Positions 12,701-25,730 of a stretch of DNA of 64,000 nt are shown piece after piece. Source of the DNA: Panonychus citri (Eukaryota > Arthropoda > Arachnida > Trombidiformes > Tetranychidae). The translations under genes were made by a program, and so were the position numbers. The stretch's first letter is position 1. Each line of letters begins with the position of its first letter. Location: positions 992,001 through 1,056,000 of the forward strand of contig NW_026515544.1 of assembly GCF_014898815.1 (NCBI RefSeq). Reading direction: 5' to 3'. The notes beneath the pieces are model-generated. The model worked only from the letters and a program-made list of their open reading frames with translations, did not search any database and was not told where the DNA came from.

Positions 12701-15623
12701 GATTGATAATTTTTGATGACTTCATGTTACCTGTAGTAAATGATGATTTCAGTTTTTACCTGTTGATAGGAAGAAATATAAATAACAGTAATGATAATAT
12801 TGTGTAGAAATGATGATTTTGATGGTTGCTTGTTTTTTTTTACATGCAAGACGATCCTTGAAATTTGTTTACTTGAAATTTGATTCTGTTGCCATGATTC
12901 TTGACAGTTTATCCTGAAATTTATTGCCTCACCTGAATTAATATAAACTTTATTCATGATTACAGGTAACCAAATCAAGTCTCGATGTAGGAGTAAGAGG
13001 AGGATAAAAACAATAAAGACAACAACTGATGCAATTAAACCAAAGAGAAAGAGGAAAAGGATGAGGAAAATATTGTCAACCTCATTTTCACCAACCATCA
13101 TGACCAGTGGTCAACATGATATTAATAGATCAGGAAATGGTTATGATGAACAACAAAAATCAGAAATTGATGAGCAACAATTATTAGTTTCATCAACAAG
13201 TATTGTTACTCATGTTAATCATCCAGATACATGTTTAGTTTTTGATGAGGATGAAAATGATGAGGATGAAGATGAAGATGGTGATGGAGATGAGGATGAA
13301 AATTTTGGACAAACAGTAGCAACTGGACACAGTAAACGTAAACGAACCTCATTCAAACATGATCAGCTGAAAATGATGAGAAATCATTTCAATATAAATC
13401 ATAATCCCGATTCAAAGGAATTGGAAACTTTGTCAAAGGAGACAAACCTTTCCAAGCGAGTCCTTCAGGTAAGAAAACAGCTGACCCATTAATTTATATT
13501 CATCACTTATTGATATTGACCCAGTTTATTATTACATTAACTTGTCAGAAAAAAAAACAAAAGTCTCGGGTCAACAATTGACCTACACACTTACAAATAT
13601 AAACCATATGAACAACAAAAACCTCAAGTACCAATGTGTCAATAACAATAAGTTGATATTATCACTTAATCATTATTGGCACTTTTACCTTTGGTACCAA
13701 TGTTGATCTATGAAAACAAACAGCTTTTAACAAACAGATTCATATTTTGATAACAGTTATATTCAAATTGACATTTTATCATAATGTTTGTTGTTGTTGT
13801 TTGATGGTCATTTGGATATTTTCATGCGATCTGACCACAGGAGTGCCTGCGGTAGATGCTGATGGCTACTGTTTATGTGTCAATGTGCTGATAGATTATT
13901 ATTAATAATATTTTGACTCGATTGTTGTTTCCGTTGTTGTTTTTTTTGGAGCTCATACCGTGCGAAGTGTGTTGGTAGCCTTTTGGTACTTGTGTTGTTT
14001 CATCGTTTGAGAAACACTCACACTTGGTGCCAAAGTATTAAAGGTTTATTAGGATAGTTAACAGTTTACTTAGATAAATGGTCAACGTGTGAGTGGTCAG
14101 TATATGAAGTGGTGAAAGGGTAGGAAAGGTAAATTTAACGTCCAAACTTTTCTGGAAACTTGACAAAGTTTATTTTCGGACATTTCTCAATATGAGTCTT
14201 TTCAAGTCTTAGTAAACAATGATGATGATGATGATGATGAGGATGATGATATTGACAATCTTTCATCTTGTTTTATCTTCTCTCTCTCTTTCCTTTTCTC
14301 TTACGATGTTGTCTTGTCCAGTTGAACAATTTATCTTACTCTCTTTCTCTCTCTATCTTGGTAACCTACGATTTCTGTTCAAGGTTAAGGGTCAAACCTT
14401 TTCACTCTCAACCTCTATTAGAACATACCAGTCACGGTCATTTACTTTGTATATGTGCCCAGCTTAGGGTCAACACTAACATAACAAACAAAAGGACTGG
14501 ACAATGCACCCCTGTGTCCAGTGTGGCGAGTGTGTGTTTGTGTGTTGACGAAAAGGAAACAAGAAAAAAAGTAAAGATAAAGATAAAGATAAATAGGAAT
14601 GACGATGATGATGATGATGATGATTATGTTAAGCGAACCCTTTCCCTTAAGCACCTTTCCTCCGCTCAACCCACCCCATGACCTCCTCCCAATGTCACTC
14701 TTTTACCCTCAATTTAACCCATGGAGTTGATTGATTCTCATCTTGAAAAGGTTTCGACTTTTTCGTCTTCCGAATTTCCTGTCACCTTATATAACCTTAC
14801 CTTTCTCTTTCTATTTGACTTTTTACCCTTCATCATCATCATCACCATCATCTTTATCTTCATCATCAATACTATTATCATCTTCTTCATCCTAATCATC
14901 CTAATCATCTTTGTTCTCTTCTTCTTCTTTTCTTTCATCCCCATTCAAACACATCCCAACGATTGAAACGTTAACCTTAACATTTATATTTCCATAGATT
15001 TTCAAAAGGTAAAATAATAAAGATGACAAACTAAGAAAACAAAAGGAAGATGTTACTCATCATCATCATCATCATCTAGAAGATGAAAAATCTACCAGAA
15101 TATATTTTGTAAACAGATAAATGGCTTTATTAGCCTTCGTTAACTTCGTTGGCGTAAAAAAGACAATAGATTTTTTTTGTTTTTCTTTACCTGTTTTTCC
15201 TTGTATTGAGGATTGAATATGTTGCTACTTAATCGAGTAAACAATTGAAAACATTTATCTTAATCTCTTAATCTTTATCCTAATCTTAATCTTCATTTTC
15301 AACTTTACCTCTCTTTGCTTTTAAATCATCATAATCTAATTGTAACGATTTCATTTTCACAGGTTTGGTTTCAAAATGCTAGAGCCAAATGGCGTAAGAT
15401 TATCAAGACAAACACAACAACTAGAGATGATTTTAAATTGTTGGAATCTTCAATTGATCTTGAAGATAATCATGTTGATCAATCTGGTAATTGTGATGAT
15501 AATCAATCTCATCTTGTTCATCATTCTCATCCTACTCATCATCATCACTCTCAAATTCAAATACCTCATCCATCTTGTTTGTCATTTACGGATCAATATC
15601 ATCGCAATACTGTTACAATTTAA
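4065..15623 (+). CDS. ap: Apterous/Lhx2-9-type LIM-homeodomain transcription factor (divergent copy)
   Basis: Predicted nuclear LIM-homeodomain factor of about 490 residues in three exons: 4065-4773, 12966-13468 and 15363-15623; phases 1 and 0 match at each join. Exon 1 holds both LIM domains (residues about 50-185). The second has the Lhx2/9-like core FHLNCFTCSTC but carries a Gln-rich insertion. Exon 2 gives a very basic stretch (KPKRKRKRMRK), an Asp/Glu run and the first two thirds of the homeodomain (RTSFKHDQLKMM, HNPDSKEL, SKRVLQ). Exon 3 begins at VWFQNARAKWRK, the recognition helix. TSFKH and NPD.K.L are family signatures of Apterous/Lhx2/9. Several helix positions differ from usual family members, so this is the more derived of the two homeodomains here. 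The start ATG follows an acceptor by about 20 bases. If the exon 1 donor (ACG/GTAATA) is not used, exon 1 encodes a LIM-only protein ending three codons later. Family role is cell-fate control with an LDB/Chip cofactor. Confidence 0.8.
9742..9769. repeat. (TC)n microsatellite
   Basis: Perfect TC run of about 14 units in the large intron. Confidence 0.95.
10435..10459. repeat. (GA)n microsatellite
   Basis: Perfect GA run in the large intron. Confidence 0.95.
10889..10912. repeat. (TC)n microsatellite
   Basis: Perfect TC run of 12 units, opposite in orientation to the GA run 430 bases upstream. Confidence 0.95.
13469..15362 (+). other. Intron splitting the first homeobox
   Basis: A 1.9-kb intron with donor CAG/GTAAGA and acceptor TTTTCACAG. 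It interrupts the homeodomain just before VWFQN. The second LIM-homeobox gene has its intron at the identical codon (donor after 24561, acceptor before 28001), which supports common ancestry of the two homeobox halves. Confidence 0.85.
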
Positions 15624-15750
15624 GCAAAACAGAAAAATCAAATTCACAATTAAATATACAAAATATCACATCAACTCTTGTGAATCTTATTAATTGTAAA
15701 TACATTTAAATCTTATAATCATATTGTTAACAATTATAATTGTTTATCGA

Positions 15751-15756
15751 AATAAA
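15751..15756 (+). terminator. Polyadenylation signal, first LIM-homeobox gene
   Basis: Canonical AATAAA hexamer about 130 bases after the stop codon, on the gene strand. Confidence 0.6.
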
Positions 15757-18022
15757 ATTAAATCTAAATATTAAACTGGAAATGTTTCATTGAGTTAAAT
15801 TGTCTCAAATGTTTACGAGAAGCAACAATCAACTCGAAAGTTACAATTAGTCTTAAATTGTTACAAAAGAAAAAACAATTTCAATTTAATACAATTTGAA
15901 TGATTGATGTTGAGAGAGCGAGAAAAAAGTTCCAACATGATAAATCTTCCTTTCGTATTCAGTTAATGAGAAGATCAAGTCAAACAATTAACCTTTACTT
16001 TAAGTTGATTGTTGGTGATTTAGTCTCATTTCAATAAGCCAAGGAGAGAGAGAGAGAGACTTAGAACGGAAGATGATGATGACGATGATGAGAAGAGGAA
16101 GATAAGTCAGACAGACTGACTAACTTGATGTCATGTAACATTTGCAGAAAACCACAGGAACCAATGGGAAACATGATCCATGAAACATTAACGGTTCTTG
16201 GTGAGAAAAACCTAAAAATGACCTCAAACTTTTTCTCTTACTTTTGGTTGAACACCTTTAGCGTAAAAGTTAAATCGATACTCTGACAAGGTATCATCTT
16301 CCCATAGGAATTGGATGCATTTCAAAAGTAACAATTTCGTCTTGAAAATTAATCACATCATCAGTGTTAATCTAATCTATCCTAATCTATCCTATTATTA
16401 CATTTACTTTGACGTAACAAACAAAAAACAAGTGATGTTACCGAAAAATCTTGATTAAAACCTTATTATTATGGTCCAAATCAATTAACCGATCATAAAT
16501 AACCCTTTTCTTTTTGTTGTTGTCGATAAATAACCTGATTAGGTTTTGACCGTTAATCTAATCATCACCAGATTAAGTTTTAGAAAACTTTTAATCATCT
16601 TTGACCCCCTTTTAAACTTTTCCCTTTCTCCCTTTGTTTTCATTTTAAGTCTTGACACCAAACCAGTTGATTGGAATCAGAATCACAACCTAACCCAACC
16701 CAATCTAACCTACTAGTATCTATCGAGATAATCAAATTTGAAAACAATTCTTATTATGATTAGAATTGCTGTTTTATTATGAATTTATATTCTTGGTGTC
16801 ACTCTGTCAATATCAAAATAATTAATATGAAAAAACAATTCTTCAAAATGAGTGACATCAACACGAGACAAAAAACAACAATCAACATGAAACAAGTTGA
16901 ATATTGTTGATGTGTTTCAATGAAGATGAAACTTTATAAAGATGCTAAAGATGATGATTACAGTAGCTAAAAAAGAGATGATGTTGATGATAATAAAGAA
17001 AGAAAGAAAGAAAGAAAAAGTAAAAAAGAAAACAAGAAGAGATTATTTTGATGACCTTTATTTAGGTTCTCAAGGAAGTCTCAGTGACATGGAAAATGAT
17101 GTTATCAAGAGGTTTACCCAAGTCAAGAGAGATGAAGATGAAGATGAAGATGAGAGGGAGAAAGTCAAGGGGAGAGATTATTATAATTGTAATACACTGA
17201 ACTGTGTTCGAGCCAAATTAAACTTGCCTCTTTTTTTTTCTTCTACCGGAAAGATGCTAGGAGAGAAGAACAAAAAGAAAAGGAAGAGAAATACATCAAA
17301 CGGAAATCAAGATGATGAAAAGAATATATAAAAAAAATGTTCTCTTCTTTTTCCTTTTCCTATGGAAATAATACATTCAAGTGCAATTCATTTGCAAATT
17401 AATCGGTTAGTTGACAAAAATGTTTTCGAAGTCGAAATGGACATTGGTCAATAAAATATGAGCATCGTATTCATTTGGGTGCTGATTGTAACTGCATCTC
17501 AATGATTGGAATATTTTTCTTGAATTTCCAGGAAGACGAACAACAATTAACCTGATCAACAATCAGTTCTAATGATGATAAGTGGCCTCATAATATTACG
17601 AAATTACTAATTGTCACATTATCAATTTACTCGGTAAGTTGGCTCACCTTCACCTTCATCTGCCCTCTCTCTCTTTGTTAAATGACTGTAACACTGATAA
17701 AAAGTTAGTAAAATGATTAGCATAATCTTATCATGATGGAAAAACTTGAATGAATTAAGTCTCTTTGTTTTAAGATGTTGGTGTTAATACTACTCATTTA
17801 CATCCTCTCAATTATGAGTTACTCTAAGCTACAATCATCTTCATCATCACACTTAAGGATGAGACAAAACAATAACTTCATTGGTTAACAAGGTAACAAT
17901 TGACTTACAGTTTGCAAAAGATGAAAAAAAAACTTTTCTGTTGATATCATGAAGATGATTGAAGAGATTCATCATCATCTCTCTTTCTCTCTCCTATCAC
18001 GACACTTTCACTTTAAAAAATG

Positions 18023-18024
<2 letters not shown>

Positions 18025-18065
<41 letters not shown>
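18025..18065. repeat. Long (AG)n microsatellite
   Basis: About 20 uninterrupted AG units, the longest GA-class run I saw in the window. Confidence 0.95.
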
Positions 18066-18067
<2 letters not shown>

Positions 18068-19098
18068 AATTTCCATGCAAAAAATCATGATGAGAAAAGT
18101 TTCCAACTTGAATTTAGAATTTTTTTTCGAAACATTTTTTTGCTCTCTAACTGTTGTTGTTTCTTCACGATTCTGATTTCTTGTTAGCACAAAGATGTAA
18201 AAAAAATGATATCTTTTTATGCATATAAATACCTAAGAGTTTTGAGTCTCTCATCTTCCTCATCTTCCTCATCTTCCTCATCATCATCTACATTTGAATC
18301 CACTGAAAGAGGAAAATATTACATTCCTGTTTTTCATGGTTTTGTGAAGGTGAGTTTAATATTTGATGATGTGACATTGACTGAGAATAGAAAAGCCAAA
18401 GACTTTAGTTGACAATGTTGACAGTTGAGGTTTGAAAGTAAGCAAGAGAAAAAAACACAAGATGAAGATGATGATGATTAGATAGACATAAGGAAAAGAG
18501 ATGCTGATGATGATGATGATGATGATGATAAAGATTGAGAAAGAAAAAAGCGAAGAAGAGAAAGAAAGTGAAAGACAAAGATAAATTTTCTTTCCGTTTC
18601 AATTGCAAACTGATTTAACTTTCAACTGATTTTTGGTTAATCATCATTTAGATTTGCAGCCATTTGCATTATTTGTTAAACACTATTGCAATTAAGCTAA
18701 TCAATTGTAATCATTTTGCAATATCTATTGCAAACAATTGATTATATTGTATTTTTATTGTTTACTCATCTATGGGCTTTATTATCATTCGTATCTTTTT
18801 AACTCTTTTTTTTCAGTTCTTATCATTTGGATTGCTCACTTTTTGCATTTTCTTTTATCTTTTTCTCCTCTTTCGGTCTCATCTTCATCTCACTTGAAGT
18901 GAATCTTTCATCAGCCAAGTCTCTTTCCCTTCTCATCATCATCTTCCTAGTTTTCTACACTTTCTCTCTCTTTTCAAGATTATCTTTTGAAAATCTTAAG
19001 CATCCTGACATTTTCATCAATTTTATCCATCACCAGACTCACTTAGACTCCTGACTAGCAAATGGTGTTATCATTTGATGTGAAGTGTCAATAACTTT

Positions 19099-19122
19099 GA
19101 GAGAGAGAGAGAGAGAGAGAGA
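19099..19122. repeat. (GA)n microsatellite
   Basis: Perfect GA run of 12 units in intergenic DNA. Confidence 0.95.
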
Positions 19123-21422
19123 CAAACAAAACAAACAAGAGGGTGGGTTGGATTGAGTGAGTGGGTGGAGAGGGAAAAAGTTCAGAAATAGTTCAGATCG
19201 CAACAGTTTTTTTGCATGTACCTTAATGCAATCGAACTGAACTTTCTCATTGAAACAATTTCTTATTTACCATGAGCATCATGAGAGTTGATAGTTTAGT
19301 TTTCAGTATCGAGAAGACTAATCGTTTATCGTCATTTATCATCTTTAGTTGAAAGATATTCTCACGGTCTTTTTGTCTCTGCTAAAGACTATTGATCAAT
19401 ATAATTTCTCTGTTGTTTATCAATTGAACACATGATAAAATCGATTCTCTTTCTTTTCTTTCTCTATTTGATTATCTTATTGTTTCAGTTTAATATCAAC
19501 ATTAAATTACCAAATCATCGGCCCAAGATCCCAGGGATACATGAGATCAGATAAAAAAACTCCTACAGAAAGATATTCAATATGAATATAAAATAAACTC
19601 TGGAAAAGTAAGATAAACATGATAAGAATCAGGAAGAAAAAAAAAGATATCAGATAACAAATTTGAAAAGAAGAGAAAAAAAAACTTTTGGAATTTTTTT
19701 CTCTATCGTTTTCCATCTCGTCGATTTTACAATGACTCTTGATTCTGATTTCAATTGTAAACTGAATGTTCAAAAAATGCTCAGTTCATCACCTTCACTA
19801 CACCCACTTAATCATTCATCGTCATCATCATCATCATCACCATCATCTACTTTAGTGAGATGTTTGGAGAAGAAAAAATTGAGTTGACAAAATTATCTCG
19901 AACATTGAATGTTATCGATAGAGAGAGAGAGAGAGAGAACGTGATTTTGAACAGTTTTTGAAAAATTCGAGCGACAATTCGAGTACTAAGTTCGTGCTCG
20001 AAACAATCAACACCTAATCAAGATTCAATTCCCAAGTTGATGAAATTGTTCATCACCATTTCCACCACCACCACCATCATCATCATCTTGACATAATCAA
20101 TAATAAACATTGAACAATTAATCAATAAAGTTGATAATCAAAATGATGAAATTATTACGATAACAATTATTAATCCATTGATTGTCAAACATTTAAAAAG
20201 TTAATCCACTGAGATCAATGGTTATCAGTGAATCAATCAAGTTAAAAGTAAACAATTAACAGACCAGTAGACAATAAAAAATGAATTGAGATGATCAATT
20301 AAAATCAAGTCAATTGTTATTATGTAAACATCTAAATGACAATTGTTACTATTGATGATTAGTTGATTGTTGAAAATGAACATCATGAATAGAGAGTAGT
20401 TAAAAAGAGGTTGAACCAACAGTTAACCCAAACAATTAACTATTAACTGTAATGATAATACCAAAAACAAACACTAATGTTTATGTTTGTTTATGTTTAG
20501 ATTTGTAATTGATACTTTAATTGTTTATCTAACTGTCAATGTCAATGGTAAATTGTCAACAATCAGATCAATTGCAATCGTTGACTTTTCTTACTATTAA
20601 TACAAATACTTGTGTCGTAATCAAATTGATTGTGTAGTTTAACTTTTTTTTAATCTTCTCAATTAATTTTCACCAATTCATCAATCGTGATGTTGATAAT
20701 GATGATGATGAATTTTAATCATCATCATCAAATATCATCTCTCACTTTTGGTAAATAAACATTGATGAGAAACTCAATCATCATCATATTTATAAATCAT
20801 CATAACTTTTGATGATTATCATGATTCTTGAAATGAAATTTACAAGTTCAGGTCATCATGTTTATCGCCCTCGCAATTATAATTGTATATCTTCATTGAA
20901 CATGATACTGAATCCATTCAATCAACAGGAAGAGTCAATCTTTTCAGTCCAAATCAATTGATCATTTTCCGGTCATCATACATATCGATTCACCAATAAA
21001 CTATCACAACAATGATGCTTTAGTTTCACCATGTAACCTCAGAATACTAGTAAAGAAACAAGAATTCATCATGAAATATGAAGAAGAAGAAGAAGAAAAA
21101 AAGTTCTAACTGATTGAATTTCGGTTCTCGATTTTTGTAAAAACATGTTGACCGTTTCTTAAGTAAATTCAGTTGAACTCAACTGAACATCATGATGATC
21201 GTTTTGTTGTTGTTGTTGTCAGAGAAAGATGAAGATGAGAATGATGATGTAAAAGTGGATAAACTCCACCTTCTAATACTGACTAACCAGTCTGATTGGT
21301 TGTATGAGAAACAGAAATACAGGCGTGAACCAAAATTTTGACGCATTCGTAGTTGAATCACAATCTACTCACAATGTTGATCATCTACTCATTGAGTCTA
21401 CAGTCCTTTAACCATTGACATC

Positions 21423-24400
21423 ATGAAGATGGTTTCTTGTGCAGGTTGTGATCAGCCCATCACAGACCGTTACCTGGACAAAATCCTTGACCGTTCGTGG
21501 CACACCTATTGTGTCAAGTGTTTTGATTGTGATGTCCAACTAACTGGTAAATGTTTTTCTCGTGACGACAAATTATATTGTAAACAAGACTTTTTCAAGT
21601 AAGTTTAGTGTCTCTTGTTATTGTTTTGTCAACTTTTTCTCTCAAAAAAAAAGTTTCGTCATCCTCATCATTTGGATATCCACATATGAGAACATGTTTA
21701 TTTCCATCAACATTATCATCTTTATGCTCATCATCATTTTAATCTTTCTCTTTCTCTTTCTGTGTCTTTTTCTCTTAAATCACCTTAGGCGATTTGGTAA
21801 AAAATGTGCTGGATGTTCAGAAGGAATATCACCTGAGGATTACGTCCGTTGGGCTTTAAGTGAAGTTTATCATGTCCGATGTTTTACTTGTGTCGATTGT
21901 CACAAAGAACTGTCCACTGGTGACGAACTGTACATTCTGGACGATTATCGACTTCTCTGTAAACGAGATTATCTTGCGACAAGTCCTCAAAATCGAGGTA
22001 AGATTAACGATTACCTTTTTTCTGTTCACTTTCATATTCAACGATTTTCTCATCATGTGAGTTGTTTTTTAAATGAGAAAATCAATTGATCAACCAAATC
22101 AAAGATAAATAATCACTTTTCTTTAATCTCTAAATTTAGATCATCTAAATAATAATAACAACAACAACAATCTTAATCTAACTAATCTCAATGATCACCG
22201 AGGACCATCATCATTATCATCAGCATCACCAGTCTCATCATTATCATCACCTTCATCTTCATCACTTTCAATCAATTATCACCATCAACACCAACAACAA
22301 CAACATCCTCATCTTCATCCCCTTGTACCTCATCATTTATCTCACAACGATAATCATCATCATCATCAACATCATCATCCACACCAACAACCACTTCACC
22401 TTTTACAACAGAATCTTTTAAATTCAACTAATCCAATCTCAACAATTTCTAATCATCTTCATCACCTTAATCACCATCTTCTTGGCGGTAATAACATCAA
22501 ATCTGAGTCTCTATTCAATACAACAATTAACCATAAATTATCAGCTGAACCCGTTGTTCAGGTGAGACAAACAACCAGGGGAAGACCTCGTCGGAAATTA
22601 AAAAAGGAACCACTTGAGTGCAATAATAATAACAACAACACCAATAGTAATAATGTTAATAGTGATAATTTATCACATTCAATTGAAAATCAACATCAAC
22701 CACCACCCACCTCTCACCTACTCCATCCACATCCATCAACCTCATCAACAAACTCATCATCAACCTCATCTTCCCATAATGATAACAATGTTTTTCATGA
22801 CCATCATGATATCCACGGTGAGTTAATTGATTCCAAAAGAAACGTTCTAACAATTTAACTTAAACACCTTAACAATCAATCAATCAACCTTAACCTTACC
22901 TTGTGGTGTATCCAGTATATCAGAGTATTTATCTTGTTATTACCGAAAAAAACAAAACTCATGTTATTAATCACCTAATCATCAGCTGTGGCTCATTAAT
23001 AGTCAACAAGTATTTCATCATTTGAAATGTTATTATTTTGACGATCAATTGATTGATCATCATCATCATTTTCATAATCATCTTCATCGTCATCATCAAA
23101 CATGATAATGTGAACAAATCTATCATCTAGTTGAAGATAAAGTCATTTCTTTAGCTTTCTCTAATAACCTCATGTAGTTGACAATCATTTAGGGTTATTT
23201 AAATTACTACTAATTGATAATTCTGACAATTAATTAGAGATCATATAATTACATCATTTATTTTTCTCTCTCGCTTTCATTTGAAACCAAACTCTCTCTC
23301 TCTCTCTCTCCTCTCTATCATGTGTCTCAATTGTGTTTTTAATGAACTCTAATCGTTTAGATTATCACTTTCCTCGTCCCACTCCCACAACTAACTACCA
23401 GCCACTCTCACCCTCTTCCCATATCATATGGAAACCACAGGGCTAATGTTTCAAAAAGCCCATGATCGCCTTGTTGACCTCCTCCTCGGGTTAATAATAT
23501 GAACAAAGACATTTTTTGAACAAATGACAGTCTCGAACAAAAAAGATGAAACATGAAAAACTAATAGTAAACGCCTGTTGATAAAAGACAAAAAAATCAG
23601 CACGGCTTCATCTTCATCTTAATCATCATCATCATCTTTCATCTCTCTCTCTCTTTTCCCTCTTTTGTTTTCCTCTTCTCTGTCCCTCAAGGGATAAATG
23701 TCCCTTGAGTGAACACGTCAATGGGTTTCCCTCTCTCCTTCAACCTCCTACCAATCTCTATCTCTATCTTTCTCTCTCTCTCTCTCTCTGCTCTTACACA
23801 CTCTCACTCTCACTCTCTTTTCCCTCCCTCCTTATAATCCAACGACACACGCAGCAACTTATAAGGCTCATCTCATCGGAATAACAACAATCTACACCCC
23901 GTGTTATTTATTTCCGATTCCAATTTATCTTATCCTCTCTATCAGTTTATCATCTATCCTTTCCACCCACCACTCCTCTTACAACCACAAAAAAAACCTC
24001 CACCGACAATTATTCATCTAATTTAGACAATCAAAATTTTCTATCACATTCAGAGAGTTTCAATTTCAGTTTATCTCGCTTCGTCTATTTCTTATATTAA
24101 TATATTTCCATGCTCATCTTATCATCCTCATCTTGCTCTTCCAACTTGAAAGAAGAGAAAAAACAAATTACAATTTTCTTCATCATATTAATTAGTCATT
24201 TTATTTTATCTTTCTATTACTTTTCCTTTCCCTTTTTGAAGGTTTAGGTTGTCCAATTGATTCTTTACCAGGTAATTTACATGAATCTCGTTTAGGATTA
24301 AATAAAAGTCCATCTTCTTGCCCTTTAACTGGACTCAATGGACAATCAACAAACGGTAATCACGGCGGAGGCAGCGGCATATCCAATGGCGGTGGCAGTT

Positions 24401-25690
24401 CCAATGGCTCAAGTAGCAGTAAAAGTAAACGTGTTCGCACCTCCTTTAAACATGCACAATTAAAAACAATGAAATCTTATTTTTCAATCAATCAAAATCC
24501 TGATGCAAAAGATTTAAAAGGATTAGCAGCAAAAACTGGACTTTCCAAGAGGGTTTTACAGGTAAGATAAGATTATCTCATCTTTTCATCATCCAAGAAA
24601 ACTATATGATCCTTTTTCATGTCAATATATCATGTAAATCAGTGAAAATCAGAACTTTAATCAATCTGGAAAACATTTCACTTTAGAGGCGATTAACTAA
24701 CTTCGAGTTAAGTTTTTTGTTCATATTGACTGTTTTCTAAGCCATTTGACCTCAATGTTTAGGCTAATTTAGATGGACAGTTATAATCTTGATGATAAAA
24801 GATGATTATATAAGAGGGGTGGTGGTTGTGGAAGATAAAACTTATGATTATATTTCATGTTGATTAGAAAGAGGAAGAGAGGGAGAGGATGATGTTGTCC
24901 TCTTCGAGCAGGTGAATACAATGTAAAACTGTCCTTTCATTATAATCGTTGAAACTTTTATTTTCCTTTGAACGGATGACCTGAGAAAATGGCCTTAGGG
25001 AGATGATTTCTTCTTCTTCTTAAAGTTTATCCTTCTCATCATTATCCTCATCATCATCAACTGGACATCATCAGCTTCACAGGCATCTGGATGAAGAAAC
25101 ATCTTGTTTGAATTGACAAAGTTTTTTGTTCGAAACAAAAAAAAGTAACAAAATGTTTCTCATCTTTTCTTAGCATCTCTCACACTCTCTCTCAACGTTT
25201 TCTCATCATCATCATCATCATCATCATTACGTGCTTAGTGTTAGCGTGCTAGTAAAACAAAACGCGTGCTGAGCTTGTAGCACATAGGAAGTTGACTGAA
25301 TATCATTTTGTTTTTTTATTACCTTTGTAACTTTGATTGATAGTAACAAACTTTTACAACTACAATTTGAATATCAAGCTCAGTGTCTAACTGATCAAAG
25401 TTAATTACTAAAAAGCACAATCACCAAACCAAATAGCTCTCACCTTGTAAACTGTGGTTACAAATAAACAATTAACTATTACATCAGTTGATTAATCAAA
25501 CATTTAAACTCTAATATTATCATTTGAATCATTTGATTTACTTGATCTTCATTGTAATATTTGCAGATAAACTATTACCGTCGCTACTACCGCTTGAATG
25601 ATTTAGTGAGGACTTCGGACTGGTCAATTTAGACTATGAGGTGAAACTTAGAGTCAGATTGTGCTGGAAAGAGGTTCAAACTTGATCATT

Positions 25691-25730
<40 letters not shown>

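Larger units (their letters stand above)
4774..12965 (+). other. Large intron of first LIM-homeobox gene
   Basis: About 8.2 kb between the LIM exon and the homeobox exon. I see no convincing extra exon; open frames on both strands are repeat translations. It contains many GA and GAT microsatellites and a few TATA-like strings (for example near 5991 and 10581) that I cannot tie to any downstream gene. Its size fits an intron holding cis-regulatory DNA, as is common for LIM-homeobox genes, but that is inference. Confidence 0.55.
15757..21422. other. Intergenic region between the two LIM-homeobox genes
   Basis: About 5.7 kb with no gene I can support. A lysine-rich open frame near 16942-17331 starts with ATG but reads mostly GAAA and GATGAA repeats and matches no family I know. 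Several long GA runs lie here. The region probably includes the promoter and any 5' UTR exons of the second LIM gene. Confidence 0.55.

Noticed and set aside
16942..17331. 129-codon Lys/Asp/Glu-rich frame with ATG
   Set aside because: Mostly GAAA and GATGAA repeats. A short less repetitive part (YLGSQGSLSDMENDV) is not enough to support a gene; worth only a transcript check.
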